Source of the DNA: Sequoia sempervirens
Lineage: Eukaryota > Streptophyta > Pinopsida > Cupressales > Cupressaceae
DNA length: 64,000 nt
Direction of reading: 5' to 3'
Assembly (NCBI GenBank): GCA_007258455.2
Contig: VDFB02373365.1
Span: 218,669,765 to 218,733,764 of the forward strand
Part shown: positions 11,478 to 22,329 of the stretch, in pieces
How positions within the stretch are numbered: the stretch's first letter is position 1
Layout: the number at the start of each line of letters is the position of its first letter
Position numbers and translations under genes: made by a program
Notes under the pieces: model-generated
Database searches by the model: none
The model's input: the letters and a program-made list of their open reading frames with translations, nothing else
What the model was told of the DNA's origin: nothing

Positions 11478-12137
11478 CTAATCTCTGGGCTCTTGTGATA
11501 CAATAAGTTCCTGTGAAGAGGAAGAAGGTTTCATCATCCCCATGCTAGCTAACTTAGCTTGCTCTCGAGTGAGAGATGAAGCAAATTCATCAAGAGATGG
11601 CATAGTGAATCTCGTACCAAGTGCATCCATAGTGGCATAAAAGGTAGATACAAAAATTGAATAATTTGGTCCAAGCTTAGAAAGAATGGAAAATATCAAC
11701 TGAGAGTCTTCTTTCTGAACACCACATTGTGACAACTGTAATCTAAGAGACTTGAGTTTGGTGAAAAACTCCTGGATGCTGTCAAAATCCCTAGGATTTA
11801 AGCCAATAATCTCATTCTCTAACTGAAACCCTCTCATAGTATCCTGCTTCCCAAACAAAGACTCCAAAGTAGCCCATATCTCATTTGGTGTAGTGCAAGA
11901 TTCAATGTGAAAAAGAAGGTTAGAGGAGAGAGACAGACATAATGTACCATAAGCTTCATCACACTTATTAAACCATTTTCTCTTTTCAATAGCACCTATA
12001 GGTTCAATTTTTGTACCCATGGTTACCCTATACAACCCTTTATGTTTCAAGTGAATCTCCATTTGTTTTTTCCAACCAAAATAGTTGAATGGAGGAAGGA
12101 GTGAAATTTTTTGTAAATCCATGATAGAAAACAACAA
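11478..12137 (-). CDS. C1 copia-type Gag polyprotein N-terminal domain
   Basis: An open frame of 219 codons on the minus strand. The start (MDLQKISLLPPFNYFGWKKQ) shows the copia gag pattern of a short hydrophobic lead, then F-x-YFGWK. Further matches are WATLESLFGKQDTMRGFQLE and SIQEFFTKLKSLRLQL, typical of the UBN2/gag-polypeptide family that assembles cytoplasmic virus-like particles. The stop at 11478 is followed in the same frame by the knuckle and protease, so the original product was longer and one mutation now ends it. It is preceded by a non-coding leader of almost 0.9 kb. This is the longest clean gag frame in the window and may still have been translatable when the element inserted. 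Confidence 0.8.
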   Translation of the reverse strand: MLFSIMDLQKISLLPPFNYFGWKKQMEIHLKHKGLYRVTMGTKIEPIGAIEKRKWFNKCDEAYGTLCLSLSSNLLFHIESCTTPNEIWATLESLFGKQDTMRGFQLENEIIGLNPRDFDSIQEFFTKLKSLRLQLSQCGVQKEDSQLIFSILSKLGPNYSIFVSTFYATMDALGTRFTMPSLDEFASSLTREQAKLASMGMMKPSSSSQELIVSQEPRD

Positions 12138-13023
12138 TATATACTCTCAAATAAAATAAAAATGCTCCCTGATCTCAAAAAATTGCCTCTTTGCATGCTT
12201 CCCAAGAAAATAACTAAAAAGGTAAAGGATGAGATCAAACAGAAATATCAGACACCTGGTAAAAAAATCTGAAAAAATAGGTCTGATATTTATGTAGAGC
12301 ACTGAACCAGCTTTCCAACGCCTATTCATTTTCGAAAAACGGAGCCAGGATGCAAAAGTTATGCCTCCGAGAGTGAAAACAACAACTTTTGGCTTTGACA
12401 GGCGAAAAAGGCATCAAAACAGAAAATTCAGAAAAAATACTAGTGCCACTGGAACGGTATCAGAAGCAGCCTTCCGATGATATCTTGTTTTCAAAAAATA
12501 GAGACCATATGCTCAAGATATGACCATTTTACTAAATATGCTCATTTAGGCTTTAAACCAATTTTTTTATTACTTTAAAGATGAAAAAATTAATAAAAAA
12601 TTAGCTGAACCTTCATGCATGAAAATCGAGGTAGCACATAAATCAAAATGGAACAGAAAATGATGCAGCTCAAAATTGATGCATGCCCCAAAAAATATGG
12701 CACGAAAATCGATGCGTCTATACGGATCCATATAGATTTTTCTGGCAACTATTTTGAAATTTCCCAAAAACACTAAAAAATTAATTTTCAGCAAACCCTT
12801 TCATATTTTATATGAAAATAGGGGTTTTTGGGCCTTCTGAGTGCATCTTTGAGGTCCGTTTTGCATTGGTATGCACTATTTGAGAGATAAAAGTCAAAAT
12901 TTCTTAAAAAATGATGGAAAACCTCTCTGATCTGACAAAAAATACTAGAATAAAACCCTTGCACAAAAGAAAACGTTGTGAGAGAATATCTTCAAATCAC
13001 GAATAGGAAACAATGGGTCTGAA
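12138..13023 (-). other. Long non-coding leader of C1
   Basis: About 890 bases lie between the PBS and the gag start. Only short frames occur, with no recognisable protein. Retrotransposon leaders carry packaging and dimerisation signals, and this one is long for a 3.6 kb element. I cannot identify a specific structure. Confidence 0.6.
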
Positions 13024-13035
13024 GCTCTGATACCA
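13024..13035 (-). promoter_or_regulatory. Primer-binding site of C1 (initiator Met-tRNA)
   Basis: The plus strand reads GCTCTGATACCA, so the minus strand is TGGTATCAGAGC, a perfect match. It touches the LTR (13036) with no spacer and fixes the minus orientation. Confidence 0.95.
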
Positions 13036-13391
13036 TGTAGAACTTGAAAAACCAACTTCATAGTCTGCAAGAACACCTACAAGCAATCACCTATCACATG
13101 CAAAGATATTCAGAACAAAAAACAACAGAAGTTCTGTAAACCCTCAGAGCCAATGTGTGCAAGCAAAAATCAGCATTATTGATTATTGAATGAATTGTTT
13201 TACAAATAATACAAAATCCTTCAAAAAGGAAATGATGCAATAAAGCATGAAAAAACAACCCTAATCTTATCTTGATCAAAAGACAACTCAATAAGATAAG
13301 ATAAGAATTAAATGATAATTATCCTAGGAAATCAATAATTACCTAAGTAAACTTATCCTAAAGTGTAATTAAATAATTAATTACACCAACA
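13036..13391 (-). repeat. C1 right LTR (5' LTR in element orientation)
   Basis: 356 bases, about 96% identical to 9767-10122, followed by the AATAG duplication at 13392-13396. Confidence 0.95.
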
Positions 13392-14326
13392 AATAGTTGC
13401 TAATTATGACTCAGTCACAAGGACTATTAGAACATATGATGGGAAAGAAATGGTCAAAATCACTAAGGAGGAATTGGGTCTTGTTTTCAAGCTCACTAGA
13501 TGGAGTGATGAAATACATAAGATAAATGAAGACACTCTTAGGCAAGATTATGATCAAACCAAGATTGCATTCAGAGTCCACATTCTACCAATATTTCTAG
13601 TAGAAATTGTAGGTAGGAAGATTGTAATAGGACCACATGTTAAAGAGCCTTTCCCTGTTAACTATTTTATTTCCTAATTCAAAAGGACCTTCTATTCTAT
13701 TTTTCAAATAGTTGGTTATGATCCTATCTCTGGAATTCCAATGGTATGGATGTATATGGCTGCCCATATCCAACACCCCCAATATTGTACAGTATATGAT
13801 TATGCGGGGTTTCTTTTTAGAAAGAATGCATGAAGGAATGACAAGGTTGAAGAAGGGTGAATTGGGACTAAGATTCAGTTGGCATTTATTTTTGATGCAC
13901 ATGTTTCTATACAAAGGTGCAATTTACTTTGGACACAATATTTTCTTGGAAATAAAGACGGGTGACTTGGATCTGCCCGTGCAATGCTGGACCATAGTCT
14001 TGGACAAAGATGATAGGAAATATGATTATGTGACATTCCAAAATTTGTTTTCCTTTGAATTGAGGAGAGTCTTGATTGTAAATTTACCTAGAATTCCCAT
14101 AGCTCTACATGATTTGTTAAGACCCAAGGAGAGAAAGCCTGAGCTAGGAGTTGATCACAATTGGGGAGATGTTAATTCATACCCTGATTACAATATCTTA
14201 AGGGTATATGGCTCCATGGTAGAACCTCACTTTCTGCCAAATTTTTTTCCATAAATAATTAGTTTCCTTGAGGTTATGTGGCAACTGGTAAGTGTTGAAA
14301 ATGAACACTTATTGAATCAAGGAAAA

Positions 14327-15658
14327 TGGTGTAGGAGCACCATTGGTCGAAAACTATCAAGACAAGTTCATAAGGTCTAGGCTTTAGAGGCTTTTGTGTT
14401 TTGTCTAAAATAAGGTCTATAAGACCATGTGTTGATATAATTATTCCATTTTTTTATAGTACTTAGGTGTCTAGGTGGTGGATTTTTTTAAATGTGCAAA
14501 AAATTCTATGTTGTTAAATTGGAATAATATAAGGTTGTAAAAGTGCACTAAAGAGGGAGACCAATGGTCACCTCTTTCAAATGTTAGTTTTGGAAGTTGA
14601 AGAGGTTTGTTTTAGATTGGAAAAAATATAAAAATCCTTGAAAATTTTGAATGGAGGGTTGTTGAAACATTTTGAAGGATTGAAATACAAGAAACTCTAT
14701 TTTTCACTCATTTTTAATGTATTTTCTACTATAGTAGCAATTTCTATGGCCTGTGCATCAAGTTTTGACTCAAATTTGTTGTGTTTTGAGTATTAGGGTG
14801 AATTAAATTTCTTTTGAATCCTTTTATAAGGTTTTTCATTATTTTTTGTGCATTTTATTAGCAAATTACTCAAACCAACCTAGACATTCAAATTTGAGGG
14901 TCTTGAACCAATAAAAATGGATTTTTGACCCATTCCTCTTTCTGTAGCCTCTATAAATTTAGGAATGGGTCTTCAATAACATTAATAAGTTGTGTAAATT
15001 ATGTGTTAGTGTTGGGGAGGTTTGAAAGTGAGATGGGTGTGAAACCCTTGCGTTTAAAAGTGAGTTTTCTTTAAGAAAAATGAGGTTTTGAGAAATCAAA
15101 TTGAATTTATGAGTTAGGAAGCATTATTTTATGTTGGATTGAGCATTTTTAGATGATTTTATACTGGTATGATCAATTTATAGGCTTTGGGTTGGTTGGG
15201 AAGTGCTACTTTCAATAAAACCTAGGGTTTCATGGTTTGGCTAGTGAATGATTGGATTTCTAAGATCTAATGATGGAATCTGAGGTTTTGATAGGTATGA
15301 AGTGCTTCCCCAAGGTTTCAAAAATTTTGGAAAAGTTTTGAAGGTGGTCCCTTTGTAAAAGTGGCCTAATTTGAGGCCTAGAAAGTGAAATCCTTGTTTT
15401 GAGCAGTTTGATACAAAAAAACTATTGGTGATTGTTTGATATGTTGAAACTATCTATAATGGGTCCCTGATGTGTGTTGAGTCGTGAGTTGAAAAGGCGT
15501 GTTAGTGAAAAGATACCCAATCTAGTGGTTTGCCAATGCTACAAGGAAATAGTGTGATTTGGTTGAGAAAAAGTGAAATGGAGAACTTGGTGATCTAATA
15601 CTTGATTGGTTGTTGAATTTTTGATTAGTTGTGTTATAGGACCTCCCCTATTGCCTCA
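14327..15658 (+). repeat. TRG1 5' LTR
   Basis: Starts TGGTGTAGGAGCACC and ends CTATTGCCTCA before a PBS-like site. It is homologous to 18236-19589 and more distantly to the TRG2 and TRG3 LTRs, with the shared start GCAGGAGCACC and end GACCTCCCCTA. The LTR is non-coding. Confidence 0.85.
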
Positions 15659-15661
15659 AAG

Positions 15662-15673
15662 TGGTATCAAAGA
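15662..15673 (+). promoter_or_regulatory. Degenerate primer-binding site of TRG1
   Basis: TGGTATCAAAGA, two changes from TGGTATCAGAGC, three bases after the LTR end. Confidence 0.75.
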
Positions 15674-15754
15674 AAAGGTACCAGATTCTTGTAGAAGAGA
15701 GATTAAGATTGTGAGAAAGAAAGCTTGGAAGGTGAAGAGGCAAGATTGTGAAGA

Positions 15755-18220
15755 TGCCTCCAAAAGAAAAAAAACACAACAAATGGGATGAATGAATTGA
15801 GAAACTAGTACATTAAAGAGATCAAAGAACCGAAAGAGAGATTGGCAGCCTTAGAAACCAACAAAAGAAGAGAAGCAGTTGAGAGTAGTGAGTCAAAGGA
15901 AGAATATGATGAAGATTTTGAGGATGCTGAAGAAGAGCTTGGTCCAAAAGACTAGAGAATAGCCAAGTTGATAAAAGCAGTCAAAGGTGACAAATGCAAG
16001 GTAAAAATTGATGTACAAAACTTTGGTGGTAATTTGAATGAATATGAATTGTTAGATTGGATAGCTTGTTTGGATAACTGTTTTGAATGTGAAGAGATTC
16101 CTAAAGAACAAAGAGTGAAGATTTCCAAATCAAAGCTTAAGGGTCATGCACTTGTATGGTGGGATTATCTACAGTTAGAGATAAGGAAACAAGGAAAGTC
16201 TAAGATTGTGGATTGGGACAAGATGGTGGCTAAGTTAAAAGGTAAGTTTCTCCCTTCAGATTATCAAGTTCAAATGTTTAAGAAGTTGAAAAATTCGAGA
16301 CAAAATAAATTGGATGTAAATGCATACACTAAAGAATTTTATAGATTGAGTATGAGGTCTAATCACAATGAAAATGAAGATGATAAAATTGCTAGGTACT
16401 TGGGTGGCTTAAGAATGAATATACAGGATGAGTTTTCTTTGACTAATCCTAGAAATGTAGAAGAATGTTACAATATGGCATTGAATGTTGAAGAAACGGT
16501 AAAGAGAAGACAAGAGAAAATAGTAAGAGGAAGAGAAAACACCATGAGAGGAAGATGAACATTTTCTAGTCCAAGGCAAGCAACTGAAAATCAACAAGAA
16601 GAATCAAGTAAAAGAGATGAAAAGGTTGCTGATTTTAGAGGTGGGTATAGAGGCACAAGAGGCAAATTTGGAGGTGGAAGAAGCTCTAACACTTTTGTAT
16701 GTAGATTTTATCATTGTCAAGAATTTGGACATCCTGCTTGGAATTTCCTTGAGAAGGCTAGTTCATCAAGAAGTGGAGGAGAAAGAAAGTCTGAAAGAAG
16801 ATCACAAATAGTCCATGAAGATGAGGCTAAGAGTTCAAATACTAATTCACTATGTGCTACTCCTAAAGTTGGTGAGATGCTTATGATGAAGAAACAAATC
16901 TTGGAGACCACAAAAGAGGATGAGTTGCTTCAAAGAAAGGCTTTATTCAGGACAACCTGCAAGTGTAGAATCAAGGTATGCAAAGCCATTGTTGTTTTAG
17001 GTTGTATAGATAATATTGTGTCTCATGAGATGGTAGAGAAATTTCATTTGCAAAGAGTACCTAGGAAAAGGCCATATAAGGTGTCATAGGTGAGTGAAAA
17101 TTAGTCTTTGATGGTGAATGAACAAGCAAGAGGTTAATTACAAATAGGTCCATATAAAGATGAAGTGCTTTGTGACATATTACCCATGAGCTTTTGTGAT
17201 TTATTGTTGGGAAGGCCTTGGCATTTTGATAGGTTGGCCTTGCATAATGGTAGACAAACTACTTACACCATAGAAAAACATGGGAGAGAGTTTGTTTTAA
17301 CCCCACTGATTGAAGGCCTAGAAGAATATGGTGAGGTTATTATGTTTGGGAGAAAGGAGTGTGTGAATGTAGATGAAGGAAAGAACATGAATTCAAAACC
17401 TAATGCAATGTTTGATAGGAATAGGATAGTAAATGGAAGAGGTGAGTCTCATTTGTAGACAATAGGAAAAAAGAAGTAAGATGATTTTGTTTGGCAAAGG
17501 AATGTTGATGATAAAAGGTTTCAGATTGGTAAAGGACAGAGTGAGTGTGAAAGGCCTTTGGAAAGGAAAGAAAAAAATGATGGCATAGTTGTCAGGAGTG
17601 TTATATGCCTTATAGCTGCAAAAAAGTTAGAAACCATTATGACAGTGATTGATGGTATAGACAAGACAAGGAAAGTGAATTGTGAAGTTGATGTGACAAA
17701 GAGTGACAAGGTTGCTAGTATAGGGGATTATAAGTTTGAGAAGGAAAAGGACAAGAAGATAAAGATGAGTAATGATGTTAAGACAATGAAAAAAGTAGCT
17801 ACAGGTCTAACAAAGGTAATAAAGTTTGATGAGACAAATGGTAAAGATGAAAGTGCAAATTTGATATAGATAGTTGATGATACAAAGGTTCCAAGTTTGG
17901 AAAGTGATAAAAATGTAGATGAGGAAACTAGTGGGCAGTGGTTGAGGCATGAGGAATCGAGGAGAGTAATGGAATATGATGAAGGAAATAATACAGATAT
18001 GTATAGAGCTAGGACATCCAGACTTGAAGGTGGAAAAGATGACAAACACCCCACAGAATGGGAAGAACAGTTGGAGTAGCAAATAAGTGAAGGAAAACTC
18101 AAGAATGTCAACAAAAAGGAAGAATCAAAGAAAGAAAGAAGAAAAAAAGGAATTCAAATATCTGAAGAATACCAAGGAGAACATATCACATTGATCTTTC
18201 CAAGAGACTTGGAAAAGCTT
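15755..18220 (+). pseudogene. TRG1 gag-protease polyprotein with charged C-terminal domain
   Basis: Open segments from 15968 to 18079 all share one frame, broken only by stops. The gag core (15968-16558, 196 codons) has ELLDWIACLDNCFECEEIP, LKGHALVWWDYLQ and ARYLGGLRMNIQDE, the retrotransposon gag pattern. A knuckle relic near 16700 reads FYHCQEFGHPAWNF, with first and last Cys lost. A retropepsin follows. The active-site region near 17000 reads VVLGCIDNIVS where TRG3 has IVDSGCTDNIVS, so the catalytic Asp is gone. The second part LPMSFCDLLLGRPW is at 17180. Next is YTIEKHGREFVLTPL, seen after protease in chromovirus-like gypsy elements. Instead of RT there is a Lys/Glu/Asp-rich tail of about 250 codons (17460-18220). 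It is not functional as it stands. Confidence 0.75.
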
Positions 18221-18235
18221 TAAGCTGGGGTGTAT

Positions 18236-19589
18236 GTTGCAGGAGCACCATTGGTGCAAAACTGTCAAGACAAGTTCATAAGGTCTAGGCTTTAGATTTT
18301 TTTGTGTTTTGTTTAAAATAAGGTCTATAATACCATGTTTTTATGTAGTTAGTCATTTTTTTTATAATACTTAGGTGTCTAGGTGGTTGAGTTTTTAAAA
18401 TGTACAAAAAATGCTAAGTTGTTAAATTGGAATAATATAAGGTTGTAAAAGTACACTAAAGAGGGAGAATAGTCACTTCTTTCAAATGTTAGTTTTGGAA
18501 GTTGAAGAGGTTTTTTTTAGGTGGGAAAAAATATAAAAAATCCATGAGAAACTCGAATGGAGGGTTGTTGAAACATTTTGAAGGATTGAAATACAAGAAA
18601 CTCTGTTTTTCACTCATTTTTTTATGTATTTCCTACTGTAGCAGCAGTTTGTACGGCATGTGCATCAATTTTTTCACTCAAATTTGTTGTTTTTTGAGTA
18701 TTAGGGTGAATTAAATTTCTTTTGAATCCTTTTAGAAGGTTTTTCATTATGTTTTGTGCATTTTATCAACAAATTACTCAAACCAGCCTAAACATTAAAA
18801 CTTGAGGGTCTTGAACTAATAAAAATGGCTTTTTGACCCATTCCTCTTTTTGTAGCCTTTGTAACTTGAGGAATTGGTCTACACTAACATTAATAAGGTG
18901 TGTAAATGATGAGTTATTGGTTGTGAGTTCTGAAAGTGAGATGGGTGTGAAACTCGTGTGTGTAAAAGTGAGTTTTCTTTAAGAAAAATGAGGTTTTGAT
19001 AAGTCAAATTGAATTTTTGAGTTAGGAAGCATTATTTTATATTGGACTCAGCATGTGAAGATAATTTTAGATTGGTCTGATCAATTCATAGGCTTTGGGT
19101 TGGTTGGTAAGTGCTACTTTCAATAAAACCTAGGGTTTCTAAGCCTATGAAGAGGGTTTCATGGTTTGGCTAGTGAATGATTGGATTTATGAAATCTAAT
19201 GATGGAATCTGAGGTTTTGATAGGTATGAATTTCTTCCCCAAGGTTTCAAAAGTTTGGTACAAGTTTTGAGGGTGGTCCCTTTATAAAAGTGGCCTAATT
19301 TAAGGCCTAAAAATTGAGAAATCCTTGTTTTGAGTAGTTTGGTACAAAACAACTATTGGTAATTGTTTGATATGTTGAAAATATATGTAATGGGTCCCTA
19401 ATGTGTGTTGAGTTGTGAGTTGAAAGGGTTTGTTATTGAAAAGATACCTGATCTAGTGGTTTGCCAATGCTACAAGGAAATAGTGTGATTTGGTTGAGAA
19501 AGAGTGAAATGGAGAACTTGGTGATCTAACACTTGATTGGTTGTTGAATTTGTGATAAGTTGTGTTGTAGGACCTCCCCTATTGCATCA
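18236..19589 (+). repeat. TRG1 3' LTR
   Basis: Begins at about 18236 (GTTGCAGGAGCACC), after the purine-rich AAGCTGGGG, and ends ATTGCATCA. It is close to 90% identical to the 5' LTR by eye. One difference is an extra stretch of about 21 bases near 19138-19160 that duplicates GGGTTTC at its edges. Confidence 0.85.
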
Positions 19590-20100
19590 AAAAAGGAAAT
19601 TTATTTCCTTCATACACCTATTTTTCTAATTTTGTAAAGACCAAGGGAGGTTGGAATAACATCCTTGATATACTCAAATTCTACTGCATGCGGAGATCAA
19701 TTGAGAGGGTTAGCTATGACTCCGAAGGTTTTATGGCTTGGCTAAAAGAAAGAAAAAAAAGCTACAAAATTTTCCACATTTTCTAGTATCCAGAAGATGT
19801 AATAAGAAATGTGTTGGTGGAAAAATGAAACAAATAAGGTTATTTCAGATCAGGCTATGTCAGTTTGTCAGAAATTTGATATGGAGACATTGAAGATAAA
19901 TATGGATATGTTAGTTCATGGTGAGATTGTCCTACTGGAATTTGATAAGGAAGCTAACCAAATTGTCACCAAGTATGCACCTTATAGATAGAGTGTTGAT
20001 GAAGTCATGAATTTTGATTGGCCCACTAAAGATGAATTCTTAGCATGGAAAGGTGGGTACTTGGAAGGAGTGGGGGTCTGACATAAAAGGTGGCAAGTTA

Positions 20101-20299
20101 GTAATTTGAAATTTAGAAGTCTAAAACCATGATAAATAATGGATAAATGGGAATGCACTACATAGCCTAGATTTAGTACAAATTAGGCTTTTGATAAAGG
20201 GTAATTTGAAATTTAGAAGTCTACAACCATGATAAATAATGGATAAATGGGAATGCACTACGTAGCCTAGATTTAGTACAGATTAGGATTTTGATAAAG
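20101..20299. repeat. Tandem duplication, period 100 bases
   Basis: Positions 20101-20200 are repeated at 20201-20299, starting GTAATTTGAAATTTAGAAGT in both. Only about five substitutions separate the units, so the duplication is much younger than the G1 element around it. It lies just after the end of the extra ORF. Confidence 0.95.
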
Positions 20300-21648
20300 C
20301 ATGGAAAATATAGTGCATCTTTTCCAAGTTGAATTGATGAAAAGGCTATAGATGTGGACATATCTCTTGTCTTTTTCTTTTTTTTTTCTTTCATGCTTTC
20401 CTTCTTTCACTTTGTGTGTGTGGGCACAAATTTTGAGGTAACTGTTTGGTTGTACCCATTTTGAAAATTCGACCAAATCTCCAACAATGAATGAAGACTA
20501 CTTTCATTTTCGCACATGTCTCCCACCTCTTGGGAATTCATTGTAACTGAATCATGGGAGAATCTCTGTTATTGTGGTCCAATAGGGTTTTGACATGTGT
20601 AATTTCTGGCTTGAGGCTTGGTTTTCTCGTTCCTTTCTATAAGAAGGAACTCAGGGCTAGAAAGTAGGGGTTCGTTGTTTTGCAATTAACACTATGAATT
20701 GTAAGGGTAATACTGAGCATGTTTTATAGTTTTTTTCTTAGGTTTAGAGTTCATTGTTTTGTATGTAATTTTGATAATAGTATAGTAACTACAATATAGA
20801 TTAATACAAATTTCATGGCTATTGTCTCTCCTTGTACTCATTTTATGAGTTATGAATGAAAGTAATCTAGGATTCATTTTTTTTGTCTCTATTGTTTCTC
20901 AATGGATGTTTGATTTCATTCTTACTTGTTGATTCAATGAATTAATGTAAATGCTTGGATGAGATCATTAACGCATAAGAATCAGGTGCTAGGATATTTG
21001 TAAGTAGTAATGATCATGAATGTAATAGGGGAATGTTGTAATGTAGTATTTCTTGTGACTATGTGTTACTATTGATGAATTGTTGTCCGGTTATATAGGT
21101 TAATATTGACTTCATGCTTGGGATAAAGGCATTGGTTCATGCAAAGTATTTGTGGTTCAATTTTTTTGTTGATTCATCAACTAGTCACTTTTAATTTATA
21201 ATTTCTCAAATGGATACCACTGTAGTTGTTTTGTGTTGAAGTTTTGCCTTCTCATGCTACAAGTATAGGACATTGATAAATGAGCTGCCAAATTATTTGA
21301 TGTACTATTTTTTTGAGTAATTTTATGAGAAGTATCTGTTATTTTCAATGTATTTAGTTATAATTATGTGAATTTCTGGGTATACATTATGGGATCACCC
21401 TCTCAGGTTTCACATAGCCTAAAGTGTAGGAGTAGAATTTTTGTAGCTTCCACTCGTTTGTTGGCCAATCCCCCTAGAGTACAAATTATTGGAAATGGAA
21501 AAGTCCATAGGAATTTCTGAAGATCAGTTTGGTTCTAGAAAAATAACCAATAGATTGACAACTCTGCTAGGGACTAGCTAAGTCCAAAGTCTCTAGTTTA
21601 AATCTGGTATAGTTAGATTCAAGTGTTTGTTATGATATTCTTTATCAT
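20300..21648. other. G1 non-coding interval between extra ORF and gag
   Basis: About 1.3 kb with no frame of useful length on either strand and no LTR or terminal-repeat ends. It contains T-rich runs. In Ogre-type elements the region between the extra ORF and gag is also variable, so this is probably element spacer. Confidence 0.5.
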
Positions 21649-22208
21649 GTGAAGAATAACTGGTTTAACTTTAGTTGCATTAGTCACATCATACTCAGTC
21701 GTATTTGTCATGTCTTGTTTCATTCTATCACCTTGTGTCAAGTTATGTTTAAAATCTTTTCTAAAGTTACAAGTACAAATTCAAAGTGCAATCACTTTCT
21801 ATTTCCCAACATTTTGGGTGGAGACTCTAAATTATCTAATACTAGTGTAAAGATTAGTTCTCAAAAGGAATGTAAGAAGAAGGACTTTGACACATCTAAC
21901 ATCATGAAGAAGACCAAAAGTTATGCAAAGAAGCATCTTGAGTAGAACGAAAAATTTGAACTTGCTAAAGAGAAGCAACCCACCTAGGTAAAGAAAAGCT
22001 CTGAATCAAGTAAGTTTGTTGACTCTTCTGCTAATGCATCTCCTACATTTAATATTGAAGTAAGTAGTGCCAGTATCCATGAAAAGGCACATTAAGTTGA
22101 AGGGTCTAACATAGACCTAGGAAGTTTTCCTATTGAACAAGTCTTTGATAATGAGCTTAATATTTCAAAGGAGGAGGATAGGTGGGAGTTTTGGGGTAAG
22201 AATAAGAA

Positions 22209-22329
22209 GTGAATTTCTTGATGTACAAGTGCACCTTGGATTTGGATTTTTAACCCTTGGATTTGGATTTTTTTTAATAGAAATAATTCTAATCCAAGAG
22301 GTGAATTTCCTGATGTACAAGTGCACCTT
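22209..22329. repeat. Local direct duplication in G1 gag region
   Basis: A 29-base segment starting GTGAATTTC occurs at 22209-22237 and 22301-22329 with one difference. Between them TTGGATTTGGATTTTT is itself repeated. This small rearrangement disrupts the gag N-terminal frame. Confidence 0.85.

Larger units (their letters stand above)
9767..13391 (-). mobile_element. Non-autonomous copia-type gag-protease retrotransposon C1
   Basis: A complete 3.6 kb element in minus orientation, with two 356-base LTRs, a PBS adjacent to the right LTR, a G-rich polypurine tract next to the left LTR, and AATAG duplications. The LTRs differ at about 14 of 356 positions (about 96% identity), so it is one of the youngest insertions here. 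Coding capacity stops after the protease and a short pre-integrase stretch. No integrase, RT or RNase H is present, although both ends are intact. It would have depended on an autonomous relative. It lies inside the extra ORF of G1. Confidence 0.9.
14327..19589 (+). mobile_element. Non-autonomous gypsy gag-protease element TRG1
   Basis: 5.26 kb with LTRs of about 1.33 and 1.35 kb around an internal region of about 2.6 kb. The inside encodes gag, a zinc-knuckle relic, a retropepsin and a charged tail that runs directly to the polypurine region and 3' LTR, with no RT, RNase H or integrase. This fits the published TR-GAG class of plant elements (terminal repeats with only gag). The flanks GAAAA/AAAAA are a possible TSD with one mismatch. 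It interrupts the extra ORF of G1. TRG2 and TRG3 are the same family. Confidence 0.8.
9433..20081 (+). pseudogene. G1 extra ORF upstream of gag, split by two nested elements
   Basis: The ORF begins with ATG at 9433 (MDPKVKVSSS), shortly after the 5' LTR. It continues through LPYTRWELFYSWFRNRNMG and is interrupted at 9767 by C1. It resumes at 13397 (NYDSVTRTIRTYDGKEM) and changes frame near 13890. It then reads KTGDLDLPVQCWTIVLDKDD and LGVDHNWGDVNSYPDYNILR before interruption at 14327 by TRG1. From 19590 more of the same protein appears (FLAWKGGYLEGVGV), ending at a stop near 20081. G2 has the N-terminal part at 55851-56301 with high similarity, so this is a real element gene. Ogre-type elements are known to carry an ORF of unknown function before gag, and this occupies that place. 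I recognise no domain. It is a pseudogene with stops and at least one frameshift. Confidence 0.6.
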
